64,000 bases of DNA, taken from Rotaria socialis (taxonomy: Eukaryota; Rotifera; Eurotatoria; Philodinida; Philodinidae). A program made the position numbers and the translations under genes. Shown piece after piece: positions 11,200 through 23,579 of the stretch. The first letter of the stretch is position 1. Each line of letters opens with the position of its first letter. The stretch covers positions 1 to 64,000 of the forward strand of contig CAJNYU010002678.1 in the NCBI GenBank assembly GCA_905331475.1, read 5' to 3'. The notes beneath the pieces are model-generated. The model saw only the letters and a list, made by a program, of their open reading frames with translations. It was not told where the DNA came from and did not search any database.

Positions 11200-13330
11200 A
11201 TGGCATCACCAAAATATCAATCAACTGACTTTCAAACACCAATAAAAAAAAAGTGTTCACCGTCACCATTAAGTTCGCCATCGTCGATTTCAACAACATC
11301 AACAAATCCAAAACAACGTTCAATAACCGATAGTAGTAATAACAATGATGAAACAATTACAACAATTAAAATGGAAGATGGTAATGATGAAGTTAAAGTA
11401 TTTTCGGCATCAACAATAAAGAAAAACGAACCCGATGATGATATTGATGTCGATGGCATTGAAGATCGACTTTCGCCTGTTGTTGAAGAACCCGTGAGTT
11501 GAAATATTTTATTGAAAGAAAAAGAAATTTTCATCATCGTTTTTTTGTTTTTATTTAGACAAGTCCAAATAAAAATGATACATTCAATAGTAGTATTTCA
11601 GGTTTATATGCATCGCCATTTCTTTATCCATATTTTCATCCAATGTTTCATCCGTATTTAATGGCTGCAGCTGCACAAGCGAATGCTGCTGCATCATCGA
11701 CAGTAATTAAATTTCAAGGAATTGATTTCAAATAAAATACATAATTTATTTTTCTTAAGGATAAATTAGCAAACGATGGACAAAGTCATCCATCGAATCC
11801 ATACGGTTCTGCGCCTTCATCATTATCTCCATTTCCAGGTTTTAATCCAGGTAAAAGAAAAATTTTCATTTCGAACGAATAAAAAGTAACAATATTATCC
11901 TATTAGGCATGTCTTTTCCTTCGTTATATCCACCGGGAATGCCCAATCATCAATTTCGACCAAATCTTTTTAATCCCTTTGGTATTCCGATTCCAGCACC
12001 CGGTGTTCGACCTCCACAACCTCCATCATCTTCGTCTTCTTCATCGTCTTCTAATCGTCATCATCAAAATTATGATGGATCTCCTCGAAAGTATGATAAA
12101 CGAATGCACAAGAAATTAGTTTTTCTACCTAAAGCCTACTATTTTTTTTTCAGTCTCAGCGCTTTACTTGATGCACAACGACCTAAAAAACCTCATATAA
12201 AAAAACCATTAAATGCTTTTATGCTTTATATGAAAGAACAACGTGCACGTGTTATTGAAGAATGTACATTAAAAGAATCATCTGCAATCAATAAAGTTCT
12301 TGGACAGAAATGGAAAGAATTACCTCGATCAGAACAAGATAGATATTATGGTAAAATAAAAATACATCAAGAAATCATTGTTTTTCTCATTGAAATTTTA
12401 AATATTTTAGAATTAGCCAAAGAAGAACGTAATCGTCATATGCAATTGTATCCAGGATGGTCAGCTCGTGATAATTACGGTTTGAAGAAGAAACGACAAT
12501 CAAGCGGTAATACACCAATATTAAATAATTCACATAAAAAAGCACCAAGAGAAAATAACTCTATGGTCAATAGTCCAGGACATTTAAATCATAATAGTCC
12601 ACATCGTTATGGACAACATCAACAACATTTAATCAATAGTCCACATATGAATTCAACGAAAAATCCAATGCAACTAGAGAATGGTAATAACAAAAAAACG
12701 TTAACAGGTTTAGGGACGAAAATAATTTCCACTTTTTTTCTCCAAATAGATTGCTTAAATCAAAAGAAATGTCGTGCCCGTTTTGGATTAGAAGGCCAAA
12801 GTCAATGGTGTAAACATTGTCGACGAAAGAAAAAATGTACGCGATTTCTAGAAGACGATATGCTGAATCATGCGAATAATAATAGTCATACTAACAATAA
12901 TATGTTAAATAATTATCATAATTCATCCTACAATAATCATGGTATAAGTGTTAGCAGTAATGGAAATCCGTCATCGGTTAGTTCTCCACGAACAAATAGA
13001 TCTGATAATGATGACGATGATGATGATTCAATGAATGAACCCGATGGTGATGATATATTAACAAGACAAGTAGATTCCATTGAAGACGATGACGATGAAG
13101 AAGAAGACGACGATGATGAACATCATACTAATGACGATGACAGTGATGAAGAAAATAAACATCATCATTCTCATCATCATCAACAACAACAGCAGCCTGT
13201 TTCACTAGTTTATAAACCAATTCCATCGAAAATTGATTCTCATCAGCAAGCATTTCAACCACCACCACCGGCACATTTATATCAACCTTCCATGTTACCA
13301 TCTCATTTTGCGCCTAACTTTCATTATTAA
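11200..13330 (+). CDS. TCF: TCF/LEF family transcription factor (HMG box plus C-clamp)
   Basis: Nuclear effector of Wnt signalling that binds DNA through an HMG box and recruits beta-catenin. Exons read from consensus splice sites: 11200-11493, 11559-11702, 11760-11850, 11907-12090, 12154-12350, 12411-12707, 12750-13330, giving 595 residues in one frame. The N-terminus is acidic, with a [10 protein letters not shown] stretch at about residue 60 resembling the beta-catenin-binding motif. The HMG box is about residues 251-320 ([20 protein letters not shown], later [14 protein letters not shown]), almost as in vertebrate TCF7/LEF1. The C-clamp is about 409-435 with Cys 410, 423, 426 and 432 (KKCRARFG...[14 protein letters not shown]). 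The tail is rich in Asn, Asp/Glu and His, with no recognised domain. The last three introns (63, 60 and 42 nt) are multiples of three without stops. Family assignment is firm; the start codon is the first ATG of the open exon. Confidence 0.95.
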
Positions 13331-16300
13331 AATACAGTTGTGTCTAATATTTTTTTTTGTTCAACAAAAAAATTTTGGTGCTTAATCTTTCTTCGTTTGT
13401 AAATTTCACTTCTATATGAAATTCTTTGACTCGAGTGACAAACTTATCTTTGTTTCCTGTTTTTTTCTCGCGATGTTTTTTTCTGTTTTCTTCTAACTCT
13501 GTATTTTGCGAGCATGTGAAAAGTCTTGTGATTTCGACATGTGGTTTATTAATGAAAAAAATAATAAAAATAAGGATCTTTATTAATATTTAGTCTATTC
13601 GAAACAATAATTTATCATAAATTTGACTACAATTTTTCAGTTGACTTATACGACAGAATCTAAAAGCGGAAATCCGTCGCATCAGGTCTGTTTAATAAGG
13701 ATAGTATGATAACGACGGTACTGTTTTATTGAATAAAATGACGAAGAGGTCTCAGGGATTGAGATTGAGATTGAACTTAACCTATATTTGAGTACACTAT
13801 GACTTCGAATTAACAACTTATTTCTCTATATCACATACAGAAATACGAGTGTAGTAATTACTAAGCTATTCAATTGAAGATTGTTGACATTTCACTATGG
13901 AATAGCGCAATATTTTTTCTGCAATGTAGGATATTAATAAAGATCTAATGTAACCATCTTTAGGGGTTGGTAAGTTCGTGTCAAACAGAAGATAATGATT
14001 ACCGAATGACGAGAACTTCTTTTGAAACGTAACGAGTAGCTATAAGCGTGACTAGGGATATATAATCCTGTAAATGCTACACTCTTTTTCTCAATTCATG
14101 CAATTCTTTTCAGTCATTGTAAAATGAAATTATACTTAAATATAACATAAGCTTTCATTTGAAACATGAAGAAGACAGTTGATAATAGGAATGATTAAGT
14201 TTCCATTATCAAATCTGTAAAATGAATATGCGACTATTAAAGATCAAAATATTATCCATAGAAAAGTAGGATGATTTTTTAGAAAAACTGTAATATATGA
14301 TAAGAAAGAATATTCATCCGCTAATGATCAATCATCATTTGAAGTTTAACATAATGTTTTAAAATCAAAATTGAAGAATTAAATTTTCTGGAGCGCAAAA
14401 ATTATGACAACAAAAAATTGACTTATTCTTTGTAGAAACTCCATGTAATGAATATGGCATATTCGAAACTGAATTTTTTATAATTATAAAGATTAATTTT
14501 CTCATTCAAAACATTTATTTCATGAAACAAATCCGTTGTATTTGTTTCGTAATTTATTTACGCTATTATCTAATTATTTAATGAAAAAATAGATTTTGAT
14601 TTTTCTTTAAAACACGAACTCATTATGATATATATGATACATAAAAATAATGCAATTTATTGGTTTGTCAAATTTAGATAAACTGATCTACTGTTCAACC
14701 TGGGAATAATTAATCAAATTAATAATCATAAGAGAATATCATTATGCAGATTATAGAGGAAAAAACTTAAAAGAGTCTGAGATTTGATTAGATGATCATG
14801 TCTAGGCATTTTGATTAAAATCTAATAAACTGATTAATATGATTGCTATTCAGTTTTTTTTACCATTGTTTAACTCATAATAACAATGGCTAAAAATATT
14901 TTTTTTTCGTTTTCAGCATGATCAAAATATCTTACGAGGTACTTGTCATTGCTTTCCGAATGTAATTCAACGAACTGGCTCTATATCAGACGGTAAGCGT
15001 TTTTTAAGCTGGAACGGGTAATAATCAAATAAATCGTATGAGAATTTATTTGACTTTTGATTTTTCAATTAGATGTGAGCTTAAAAGATATCATTGGTTT
15101 TATTTTCGTTCGATCAATAATTATAATCATTGTTAAAACGATATAACTCTACTATCTATGTTACATTTAACGAGATGAAACCGTTTTTAAAATCGTGATT
15201 TTAATCGTATGTCATGCATTATTTCATCAATTATTATTCTACTAGTTGCATTAACTGTTAATAACGAGTTTTGTTGACTCTTTTAGTTTTTTAGTTTTGA
15301 TTATCCGAAATAATAAACAAAATAATTTCAACATGTAGCTTCATGGACAGAGAACATGAATAATTAAAAAGAATTTTTTATTATGTCAAATAATGACGTT
15401 TCAAGAAAGATCTTTTGTAGGTTTTCATCAAAATTTTGCAAGAAATTATTACTTGAAAAATCAAGATTCTTTGAGATGATTTTTCTCTACTCGACTGGCA
15501 ATGTTCTTCATGTGAGCTTATCTGATCGTGTCTATCTTGTAAAACCGATTGTGATGTTTTTGCAAAAACTTTTCTTCATGCGAATCCACACAAGACATCG
15601 AATAGTAGAGCAATATCCATGAAAAAATGAACAAAAGAAAACAATGGCTTCGGTGCCTCTGGTAAATATAGTTTGATGAAGAGAACTGATTGAAAAATTG
15701 ATAGTATTTCACATGGTTTCACAATGTTTACTCTATCTGATAAGTTGGTTTTTGACAGAGAGTTTTTGAATGAATGGAGCTATAATGGTTCCTTGCTTTC
15801 GAAAAAGCCAAACTACTGAGAAATTTGAACAGGAGCTTGATAGGTACTTTCAACGAAAGAAACTTCTATTAGTTAGTAAAAGTTTTTTGCTCCATACGTC
15901 TTTGCTATGATTCTTAAGTAAATAACTCAGAAACACTACCGTGCTGATTTTGTTTTTGTTTTTATTTCTTCGTTATGTTTTTAGACCATCTATTCGGTTT
16001 ATATCAATGATATATCTATATAGTTGATAGGCTTAGTCAATGAAACAAGACTGGATGAAAATATTTGTATAGAAGAACTTTACGTACATTGATCCTTAAT
16101 TTATGAAAGAGAAATCGTTGCAATTATTACGTGTGATGATGATCGTCAATAATATTTTGGTCAATTTGTCATTTATATTCTGTGAAAATACACTGTTTAT
16201 ATTTTAGTTGAACGTAAGAAAGTGTGCATCTCAGGATAACGGCATTCGCAAAATATTTTCTTAAACAAACATAACATATTGATCATACATGAACAATTGT

Positions 16301-18434
16301 TTTCGTTGAAAACTTATTTTTTAGAGTATTTAATAACCGAGAAAACAATCGTAAATCACAATCAATAATTCATCTAATTAGTAAAATATTTTTATCTAAA
16401 TTTTCAATCATCGAAATCATTCGCTACATTGCCAAAATGTTACGATAAAAACAACGGAGATTTCAAGCAACTAAAAGTTTTTAACTACATTGTTATTGGT
16501 GTTTATGAATCGTCGATGTTTTTTTGAACAACAAAATTTGTAAGAATATTTTTGTAATTCAATGACCAGTCTCATTCACAAGATGTTGGAAATGAAATAA
16601 ATCTGTAGATTCAAAACGACCATTCAACTGAAAGATGGAATTTTATAAAATTTTCAGTCTTCTTTCCATTGAAATGATAACAGTCTTGTTTCTTTCGATG
16701 TAAAGTTGCATGGTTTTAACCTGATTAGAAGAAATCGAAAGCTATAAACATTCAAATGCTGTTCCTTATTTTTTGATTGTCGATATAACCATCAGAATTA
16801 TGAGATACAGTAAATGAGTCACCATGTTAAATTATGCGTAAGGCTGAATTTGAACAAAATTTGGCCATAATCTGATTGATATCACTCGTTTTTTTTGTTC
16901 CCTGCATTTTGTTTGGATTCATGTTTGTTTATCTTATCATCTTTTATTATCACGATTAACTATTTTCGACCATGCAACCGATATCAACACAATTTTGTGA
17001 ATTCAAGTCTTTATTGTATGAATTTTTTTCTGTATGTGTCGTTTCTTTAATTTTATTCGTTATTCTTGTAGAGAATCAAAAAATATAAAGGATTGAAATA
17101 GATTTTTATAAGTTAGTGTGTAGGAATAAATATCATAACTCTGAAAAATAAGTAGCCTTAATGGATGAAGTTTTACCTGCAGGCCAGACAGGAGCTTGAT
17201 CTCTATTTTTAATTTGAGCCATAGATCAGACCGGGGAAAAATGACCTGTTAATAGCTTTGATTTGTTGCTGATTAACTTTTAAAATAGCTGTTTTCATCT
17301 CGAATCAGTTTCCATGAGTAGAATAGTTAAGTTGTGCCAATTTTCATATACCTAGATCTTTTGAAAACGGTTTGTTGCTATCTTCTACTAATCATTTTCT
17401 TGAAACTCCGCTGTGACAATTATAAAATCATGGTTTGATGAAATACGATGCAGTTCTTTATCGAATGATTTTATAGTAAGTAGATTGAAGTACAAAGACG
17501 CGAACATTCACCTGACTGCCTGAGCCAACGAAAAGCAATCGATCTATTTATGTAAGTGTCAAATGTTTTCGCGAACTGTTTTTAGTATCGTAAAATCTGT
17601 CCTATGTCTTATTTCAGCATCAACATACGAAGTATAATCATTTTTCTTTAAAAAGCTGTAATCATGTTCAACTGTCTACAGATTATTTTTTGTATTCAAT
17701 TGAAATATAGGAGACTATTTCACAATGTGAGCAGGCTATTGAATCAAAATATTCTTGTTTGAATTAATCGTTAGGTAGAATGTATGAGGAAATTATAAGA
17801 TAGCAAAAATATTCGCGAATATAGTTGAAACTTGCATGCATTGATTGATTTATTTCTTTTTGATGACTGAGATAATAATTTGAATGTTTGCGCCATGCTT
17901 TTCTTTTCTGACTTAAATCTATCATGAAGCCATCCAATAATACATTGCATCCAATTTCCATATTAATTTACAAAGTACGCTGAAGAAATTGAAAACTAGA
18001 AGATATTTATAACTAAGTTTACAAAGACTTGGTCATAGAGTAATCGTCACAAACTTCAACATTCTACTCATGGAGACTACTTCGACATGAAAGCATAATT
18101 TTTTCTAAGAATCTCTTAGCTAAACAAAACACACTTGCCATGTTCATATGGAAGTAATAAATAAATAAATAAATAAAAACTACGCTTGACTGTTCACTAT
18201 TTTCAATTTTTTCAAAGTCAGCTTAAAAGCGTCACATTCCGTATCGAAAGACACGTGAGTACTTTACATTCCACGAGCTGGAAGATTTTCAATTTTCGAT
18301 GTTGTTCTGTTGTTTTTAAGTGAAAAACAAAACTAATATAAATAAAGAGTTAATTTATTGTACTTTTTGTTCGTTTTTTTATTAAGTTTTGAAATTATTT
18401 TAATAGCATCTACACACATGTTCAAATAAATATT
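13331..18434. other. Long gene-poor interval
   Basis: About 5 kb of AT-rich DNA. The only coding-like signal is a 76-nt segment at 14917-14992 with good splice sites at both ends (listed separately). Open frames at 15383-15622 and 17764-17961 have no motif or biased composition. A short 'aaat' tandem repeat lies near 18160-18177. Confidence 0.5.
14917..14992 (+). other. Candidate orphan exon
   Basis: A pyrimidine-rich tract ending 'tttttttcgttttcag' precedes 25 open codons (HDQNILRGTCHC then FPNVIQRTGSISD) and a 'ggtaagc' donor. Both sites are near-consensus for this genome. I cannot connect it to another exon; it could be an alternative exon of the upstream TCF transcript, part of an unrecognised gene, or chance. 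Confidence 0.25.
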
Positions 18435-18893
18435 TCATAATTGTTCATTCATAATAAATCCCTCGAAATTTTGATACATTTCATAATTGAGGTTTTTTTC
18501 AAAAGCATGCTTCGTACTTTTATGTTTAATGTACTTTTCAATAATTAGAGGAATTTTATCGTTGTGAAAAAGAAAAATCAATTGGTTAGAAATTTTTTCA
18601 CTAATCAAACATAATATATTCCAAGTTGAATTAAAGTTTGTTTGATCATCTTCTGTATTATTTTGAACAATTTTATGAAAATCATTTTTTATTTCATCGT
18701 TGATTCGTTTGGCTTTATTTGAAATTCTTTCACGACATTGTGCATCATCACAAATCAATTGTTTAACACATAAATGATCAGTTTGCTGATCAACCGTTGT
18801 AGAAGTCTCCGGTGTTAAAGACATCACAGGTTTAAAGAAAGTACAAATAACAAGAATAACGAAAAACAAGCAAAAAGGAGGAATGAAGCGCAA
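18435..18893 (-). CDS. Small secreted Cys-containing protein, unknown
   Basis: An uninterrupted 152-codon frame, too long to be likely by chance in such AT-rich DNA. Residues 1-25 form a signal peptide (a charged start, then FCLFFVILVICTFF, followed by VMS). The mature part has four Cys: a cluster of three near residues 42-53 (CVKQLICDDAQC) and one near 95, plus possible N-glycosylation sites NNT and NST. The rest is charged and helical-looking. No family recognised. It is divergently oriented to the gene starting at 19174, with about 280 bp between them that could hold a shared promoter. Confidence 0.65.
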   Translation of the reverse strand: MRFIPPFCLFFVILVICTFFKPVMSLTPETSTTVDQQTDHLCVKQLICDDAQCRERISNKAKRINDEIKNDFHKIVQNNTEDDQTNFNSTWNILCLISEKISNQLIFLFHNDKIPLIIEKYIKHKSTKHAFEKNLNYEMYQNFEGFIMNEQL

Positions 18894-19173
18894 GTATTTC
18901 TCAGATGATTGCTTTACATGTATTTTTACATTAAAAATAAATAATTAACAAATCTAAGTTCAAAGGCTTCATTTTTCATGCGCTCGTTGTTTTATATTTC
19001 AACAGTGGGAGAAGAAAAATACGTATTCATCCGTCTCTGCTTTATATAAAATCAAAAAAAAAATCGAAAAAAACAAAAACGAAGCTAAAAAAGTAGTCAC
19101 ACACACGTCCGGCAACCTATTGACAATAGCTAGACAGCATTTGTAATCTGGAAGAGAAAAAAGAGAGTCGAAG
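18894..19173. promoter_or_regulatory. Divergent intergenic region with TATA-like sequence
   Basis: This 280-bp region separates the start codons of two divergent genes. 'tttatataaa' at 19041-19050 is a TATA-like element about 125 bp upstream of the plus-strand ATG. Its use as a core promoter is inference. Confidence 0.35.
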
Positions 19174-19774
19174 ATGATTGAAGATATAATGGTGAGTTTG
19201 ACAAGATTTATATTTCTTAATCCTTTTCTTAATATGAATTGAAAGGAAAACGATGGGCGGAATCAAGTGTATAAAGACACACCACCATTAGGACTTCCGC
19301 AAATGGGACCGCCCACATCTTTGCGAACATCGGTATCGCCTCGTTTTGATAATCTTATGGATCGATCGAATTCCATACCTTGGGCACCAACACCTTTGAA
19401 TGCAAATTCACGCGGTCAAATGATGTCTGATCGAACATTAGTAAGTCCTTCATTTGTAAAGTCATCCACTACATGGCAAAACAACAATGCTTGGCAAAAT
19501 AAAAGTCTTAATAATTCATACTCAAAACCAGTGGATTCAACGTTAACGAATAGTAATTCGTCCAATGCACGAATGATATCCAGGTTTGAAAAAGAAAAAC
19601 TACTAAAAACTACTAAAAAACACACTATCTACTTTTAGCTCGGATGAAACATGTAATTGCATGTCTACTAAAATTTCGCCGCGGTGTAAACTCGGGATAC
19701 TCGGTTTTGTTATTGGACTTTTAGGTGTTAGCATACCATTGGCTGTAGTGTTGGTTTTGTGGCTCAGAAAATAA
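19174..19774 (+). CDS. C-terminally anchored membrane protein, unknown
   Basis: Three exons: 19174-19191, 19246-19583 and 19639-19774, with introns of 54 and 55 nt, giving 163 residues. The body is polar and rich in Ser, Asn, Pro and Thr (for example VYKDTPPLGLPQMGPPTSLR, then WAPTPLNANS), so probably disordered. A short Cys motif (CNCMS...CK) precedes one strong membrane helix (GILGFVIGLLGVSIPLAVVL) that ends two residues after WLRK begins. No N-terminal signal peptide is present, so it is probably a tail-anchored or type III protein facing the cytoplasm. The six-codon first exon ending exactly at a GTGAGT donor supports the model. Function unknown. Confidence 0.7.
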
Positions 19775-22205
19775 TGATGTCCGATGCAGTCTATACGACT
19801 TTAACTTCATCCTTCTTTTCTTAATATGAGCGTGCGTTTGTGTGTGTTTATACTATGGTCATCAACTTGAGGGCGTGCAAACCGCGTCTTACGACAAAAA
19901 AAAAATATTATGTATAATACAATTTCTATGTTGAACAATGAACTATAACTGTAAGAGCACACAAAAGAAAGAAATTTCAAGGAGTGACAAAGTTAAAGCT
20001 GATACTAATTTCGAAATTGAAGCATCATATGTATTGTAAACTTGTATAATACGAGTGGGACGGATGAATAATTGCTATCGGCGTAAATAAGAAAATCCTT
20101 ATATCAACGAATTGAGAATTCTCTTTTTTTATCCGTCGAATTTGCTAATCTGTTGACAATTTTCAATTATGGATGTGAACAAATTTCTCGTATCTATCTT
20201 TTGATTAGTTTTTATAGGTCGGTATGTCCAGTTATAATGTTCCATGTTTGAGCAAAGATGAACAGAAGATTTGTAGAACATGAGGCGACGGAAAACTACT
20301 TCATCCTTTAAAAAGATGGAAGTGACCAAAAGTTGAACTACAATTTAACATCAGTAGATCTCCTACTATTGTAATATTAGCTGTAGAAGACACACTTGGC
20401 AAGGAAGCGTCAAAAATTGATTATTGCGTAGTTTTGATGGTAACTCTTTGTAGAAACAAACGTGAAAAAAAACAAGAATCGTACCGCAGTAAAGTATGCT
20501 GTCTTAGTCATAAACACAATTGAACATATTTTTTCCCCGAATGGGAAACTTTTTTCAAAAGAGTTTAGCTAGAATTTTATATATTTTATTACAGCAGAAA
20601 TTTCAGTCTATTTCGACGTCAAATTAATTAGTTCTAACACGTCGAAGGCCAAAAATAGGTGAGTGCATTACCTGTGAACAAGTCAAGATTATTTTTGTCA
20701 GCAACGAGAAAGCGAATTCGCTTTTACTAGAGTTCAGAATTCCCCTAGGCTACATATTGTGCATCAAATAAATACTAGTAGACAGTCATTTATGACGAGT
20801 GTATTGATTTGAAATTAATACACACCAAAAGAAAATACTGCAAAATGTTTGCTTGATGTAATTAATTTATATAATTCATAGAATAAAAATAAAATTGAAT
20901 AAACATTCAATTTTAGCTCGAAAATTAGAAATCCAACAAAATATTATAATAATGTTTAGTCATGTTCATCCAATTTAAATAACTATAATAAAATTATTCT
21001 GTTACTTACTGTTAACAAGTCTACTACTTAATAAAAGCTAATGGATAGTTATTTATCATTTGTCTCGAGTCAGAGTACAAGCGTAAGAATTTCTCTTAAA
21101 GCTTCGCATAATATTTGGATGAAAAGTATTTCCATGCAAAAATTAGACTTTCTTTTGAAATTTTATTACAACAGGTATAACTATTAGCATAATATAAAAA
21201 TTCTGAATTTCAAAAACATAAAAGACATTTGCAGCAGTAGTTTTTCGTAACAAACTCGCCTAAAAGTGCAAACCATCTTGGCATAAATGATGCTTCCAAA
21301 TTCAACGAACTGAGACAAAGGTTAACAAAAACATTGCCGTTTCAGAAATACGTTAACGATCGAATACAACAGGACAATTTTTATCAACAAAAGATACAAA
21401 CTATTTATTTGCTCAATCTGATAATATATATCTTGTGTAAGCTTTAATTCGATATTATTATAATAGAATGTGTCAGATAAGTATTTGCATTGTAATATAA
21501 ATTCGACAAATATTTTGATATGCACATTTGAATATTTTTCAGCCGCTTACACTAATGCCTTTTGAATTTCCTTTGATCGTAGGCGGGTGGTAGCCAAAAC
21601 AATCGCACTCAATGCTGATTATTACAGTATCCAGGAAGGTTAAAAAACAAACTTCATGTTCTTCATTCAGAATCATTTAGTAAAATGAATTCATCGTTAA
21701 ATATTATATAATAGTTGTTTATTTGTACATCTAAATAGTATTTTTTGCACTTTCATAATTAACAAGTTTTTAATCGAAAATCTTTGTCTGTAAGTGACAA
21801 ATTCAATAATCAAACACGATAATTTCTATGAAATCATACTTTGATAGGAAAAATATTACAGAACTCGAATTATTCACGAGACGTTTTCTTAAGATTTTTC
21901 AAAACAACTCTGGCATCAAAACTTTATATTTATTTATCATTAGGTTTTATTGTTACTTCATTGTATTAAAAATGTTTTTTCAGATAGCATATGTTGTTCA
22001 ATAATCATGATAGATTTCGTTGATCATTTTTTTATTTATTGATATAAAAATAAAGCTATCACTTAATTATTGTCGGGCAGTGCTACGACAAGAACCCCAA
22101 TATATTGTTGACATTAAAAATCTATTTCGTTTTATATCAAACGTTTAAGTTACTTTAATTATATTTACCTCTAACTTTTTAAAGAAAGAATATAAAAAAG
22201 CTGTT
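19775..22205. other. Gene-poor interval
   Basis: No gene or element recognised. Open frames at 20129-20329 and 21322-21525 (minus) lack motifs. AT-rich with scattered homopolymers. Confidence 0.5.
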
Positions 22206-22590
22206 AGCGCAATCCCTGCGGGATTAAAATGTGAAACACGGCAAAGCTCGTTTTCTGGAATCCATCTGCCACGGTCTGTGGAGCTTCTCTGTCACGGTCT
22301 GTATTTGTATTATGGTTTATGAAGTCTCTAGAGACAATCGCAGATCGTTGCACAGACTTCAGAAGCCATCACAGATCGTGACAGAGAATTCAGAGACCAT
22401 CAAAGACCGTGACAGAGAGACTTCAGAAACCATCACAGACCGGGGCAGAGAAATTAGTTAGTTAATTAGTTAATTAGCTAACTAATTAATTAATATCTCT
22501 GCCTCTGTGTGTGGGGGGACTGGGGGTTGGGTCCAAATTTCTACCCTATATACTTCAACACTCCTTTCAGATCGTGTTTCACAAAAAAGA
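22206..22590. mobile_element. Probable MITE with internal repeats
   Basis: 'gtgaaacacg' near 22231 is inverted as 'cgtgtttcac' near 22573, suggesting terminal inverted repeats of 10-11 bp around about 350 bp. Inside, a unit like 'cagaccgtgacagagag' recurs at least four times, with inverted copies ('cacggtctgtgg', 'ctctgtcacggtctgt') on the left. A 'tta(g/a)ttaattag' run and a G-rich stretch follow. The 76-codon frame at 22231-22461 is a product of these repeats. Confidence 0.55.
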
Positions 22591-23579
22591 ACTAGACACG
22601 CAAGCGGAATGAGTGTCGAAACCTTACCATAATGTAGTAATGTATGTACACGAAATAGATTTTTTGCACACTATAAACCAAAATTGATAGAAAATTTTCA
22701 ATATTTACTCTACAATATACTGTAGACAAAAATAAAAGAAATTAAGCCTGCAGATATCCAGCCTAATATATCCTGTTTCTTTGGACTACAATTATTTAGT
22801 AGGCAACTATGAACAAAAATGTGATCATTGAGTGTAAATCCATCGACTCAACTTATACTTTCCACGAAATTCGTTTTTTTTGTGAATATAATTTCCATAG
22901 TTTTTTCGAAGATCTTCATAAATTCGTCTGAATTTTCGAACATTTCATAGTTCTATTGAATAATGAAGACATGTTTAGCTAACAATTTTATTTTTATTAG
23001 CTCTATAATAGCTTTGAGAGTAATTAGAGCAAAGTAAACTTCTATAAAATTATTTAGATTTGCCAGTATAATAAGTCTGTGAATTGCTCTTTAATGTAGC
23101 TATTTTAATACTGCGAATTTATTAGAACATGATTCAACTATTACTAAATGTATTTTTCCGCGTGTGTGATCAATATTAGTCGTACTTCAATTTTGGTTTT
23201 CGATACCACTTTAACACAAAATATAAATAATAACTTGCTAAACTTGAATATCTTCGCAAAATAAAAATCTTAGAAAAAAAGCAATGAAATATAATAACTA
23301 ATGATATTTTTAATACTTAAGCTTATTTTTTGTAAAGGATACATGCACTGAATATAGAAAGGAAAATAATAATAGGACGCCTTCGAAGCAAACAAAATCT
23401 GCAATAAGCAAATATGCTTTTTTCCTTATAGAAATAGATACTTCGTAGATTTCTTTTCTATTATATCTTTCAATCGCTATTTACTTAATATTCAAAAATC
23501 CTACTTCATCATTGATACACAATCTTGAAAGAGAAAACACAAAGTATTCGATCTAGTTGATACGATTATTGTGCAATAG
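22591..23579. other. Intergenic, nothing recognised
   Basis: AT-rich DNA upstream of the membrane-protein gene at 23580. No promoter element can be assigned. Confidence 0.5.

Noticed and set aside
11232..11537. 101-codon minus-strand frame
   Set aside because: Antisense shadow of TCF exon 1, produced by its Ser/Thr-rich codons.
22231..22461. 76-codon frame with repeated ETITDR-like units
   Set aside because: Encoded by tandem copies of the MITE's 17-bp unit; no sign of selection for protein.
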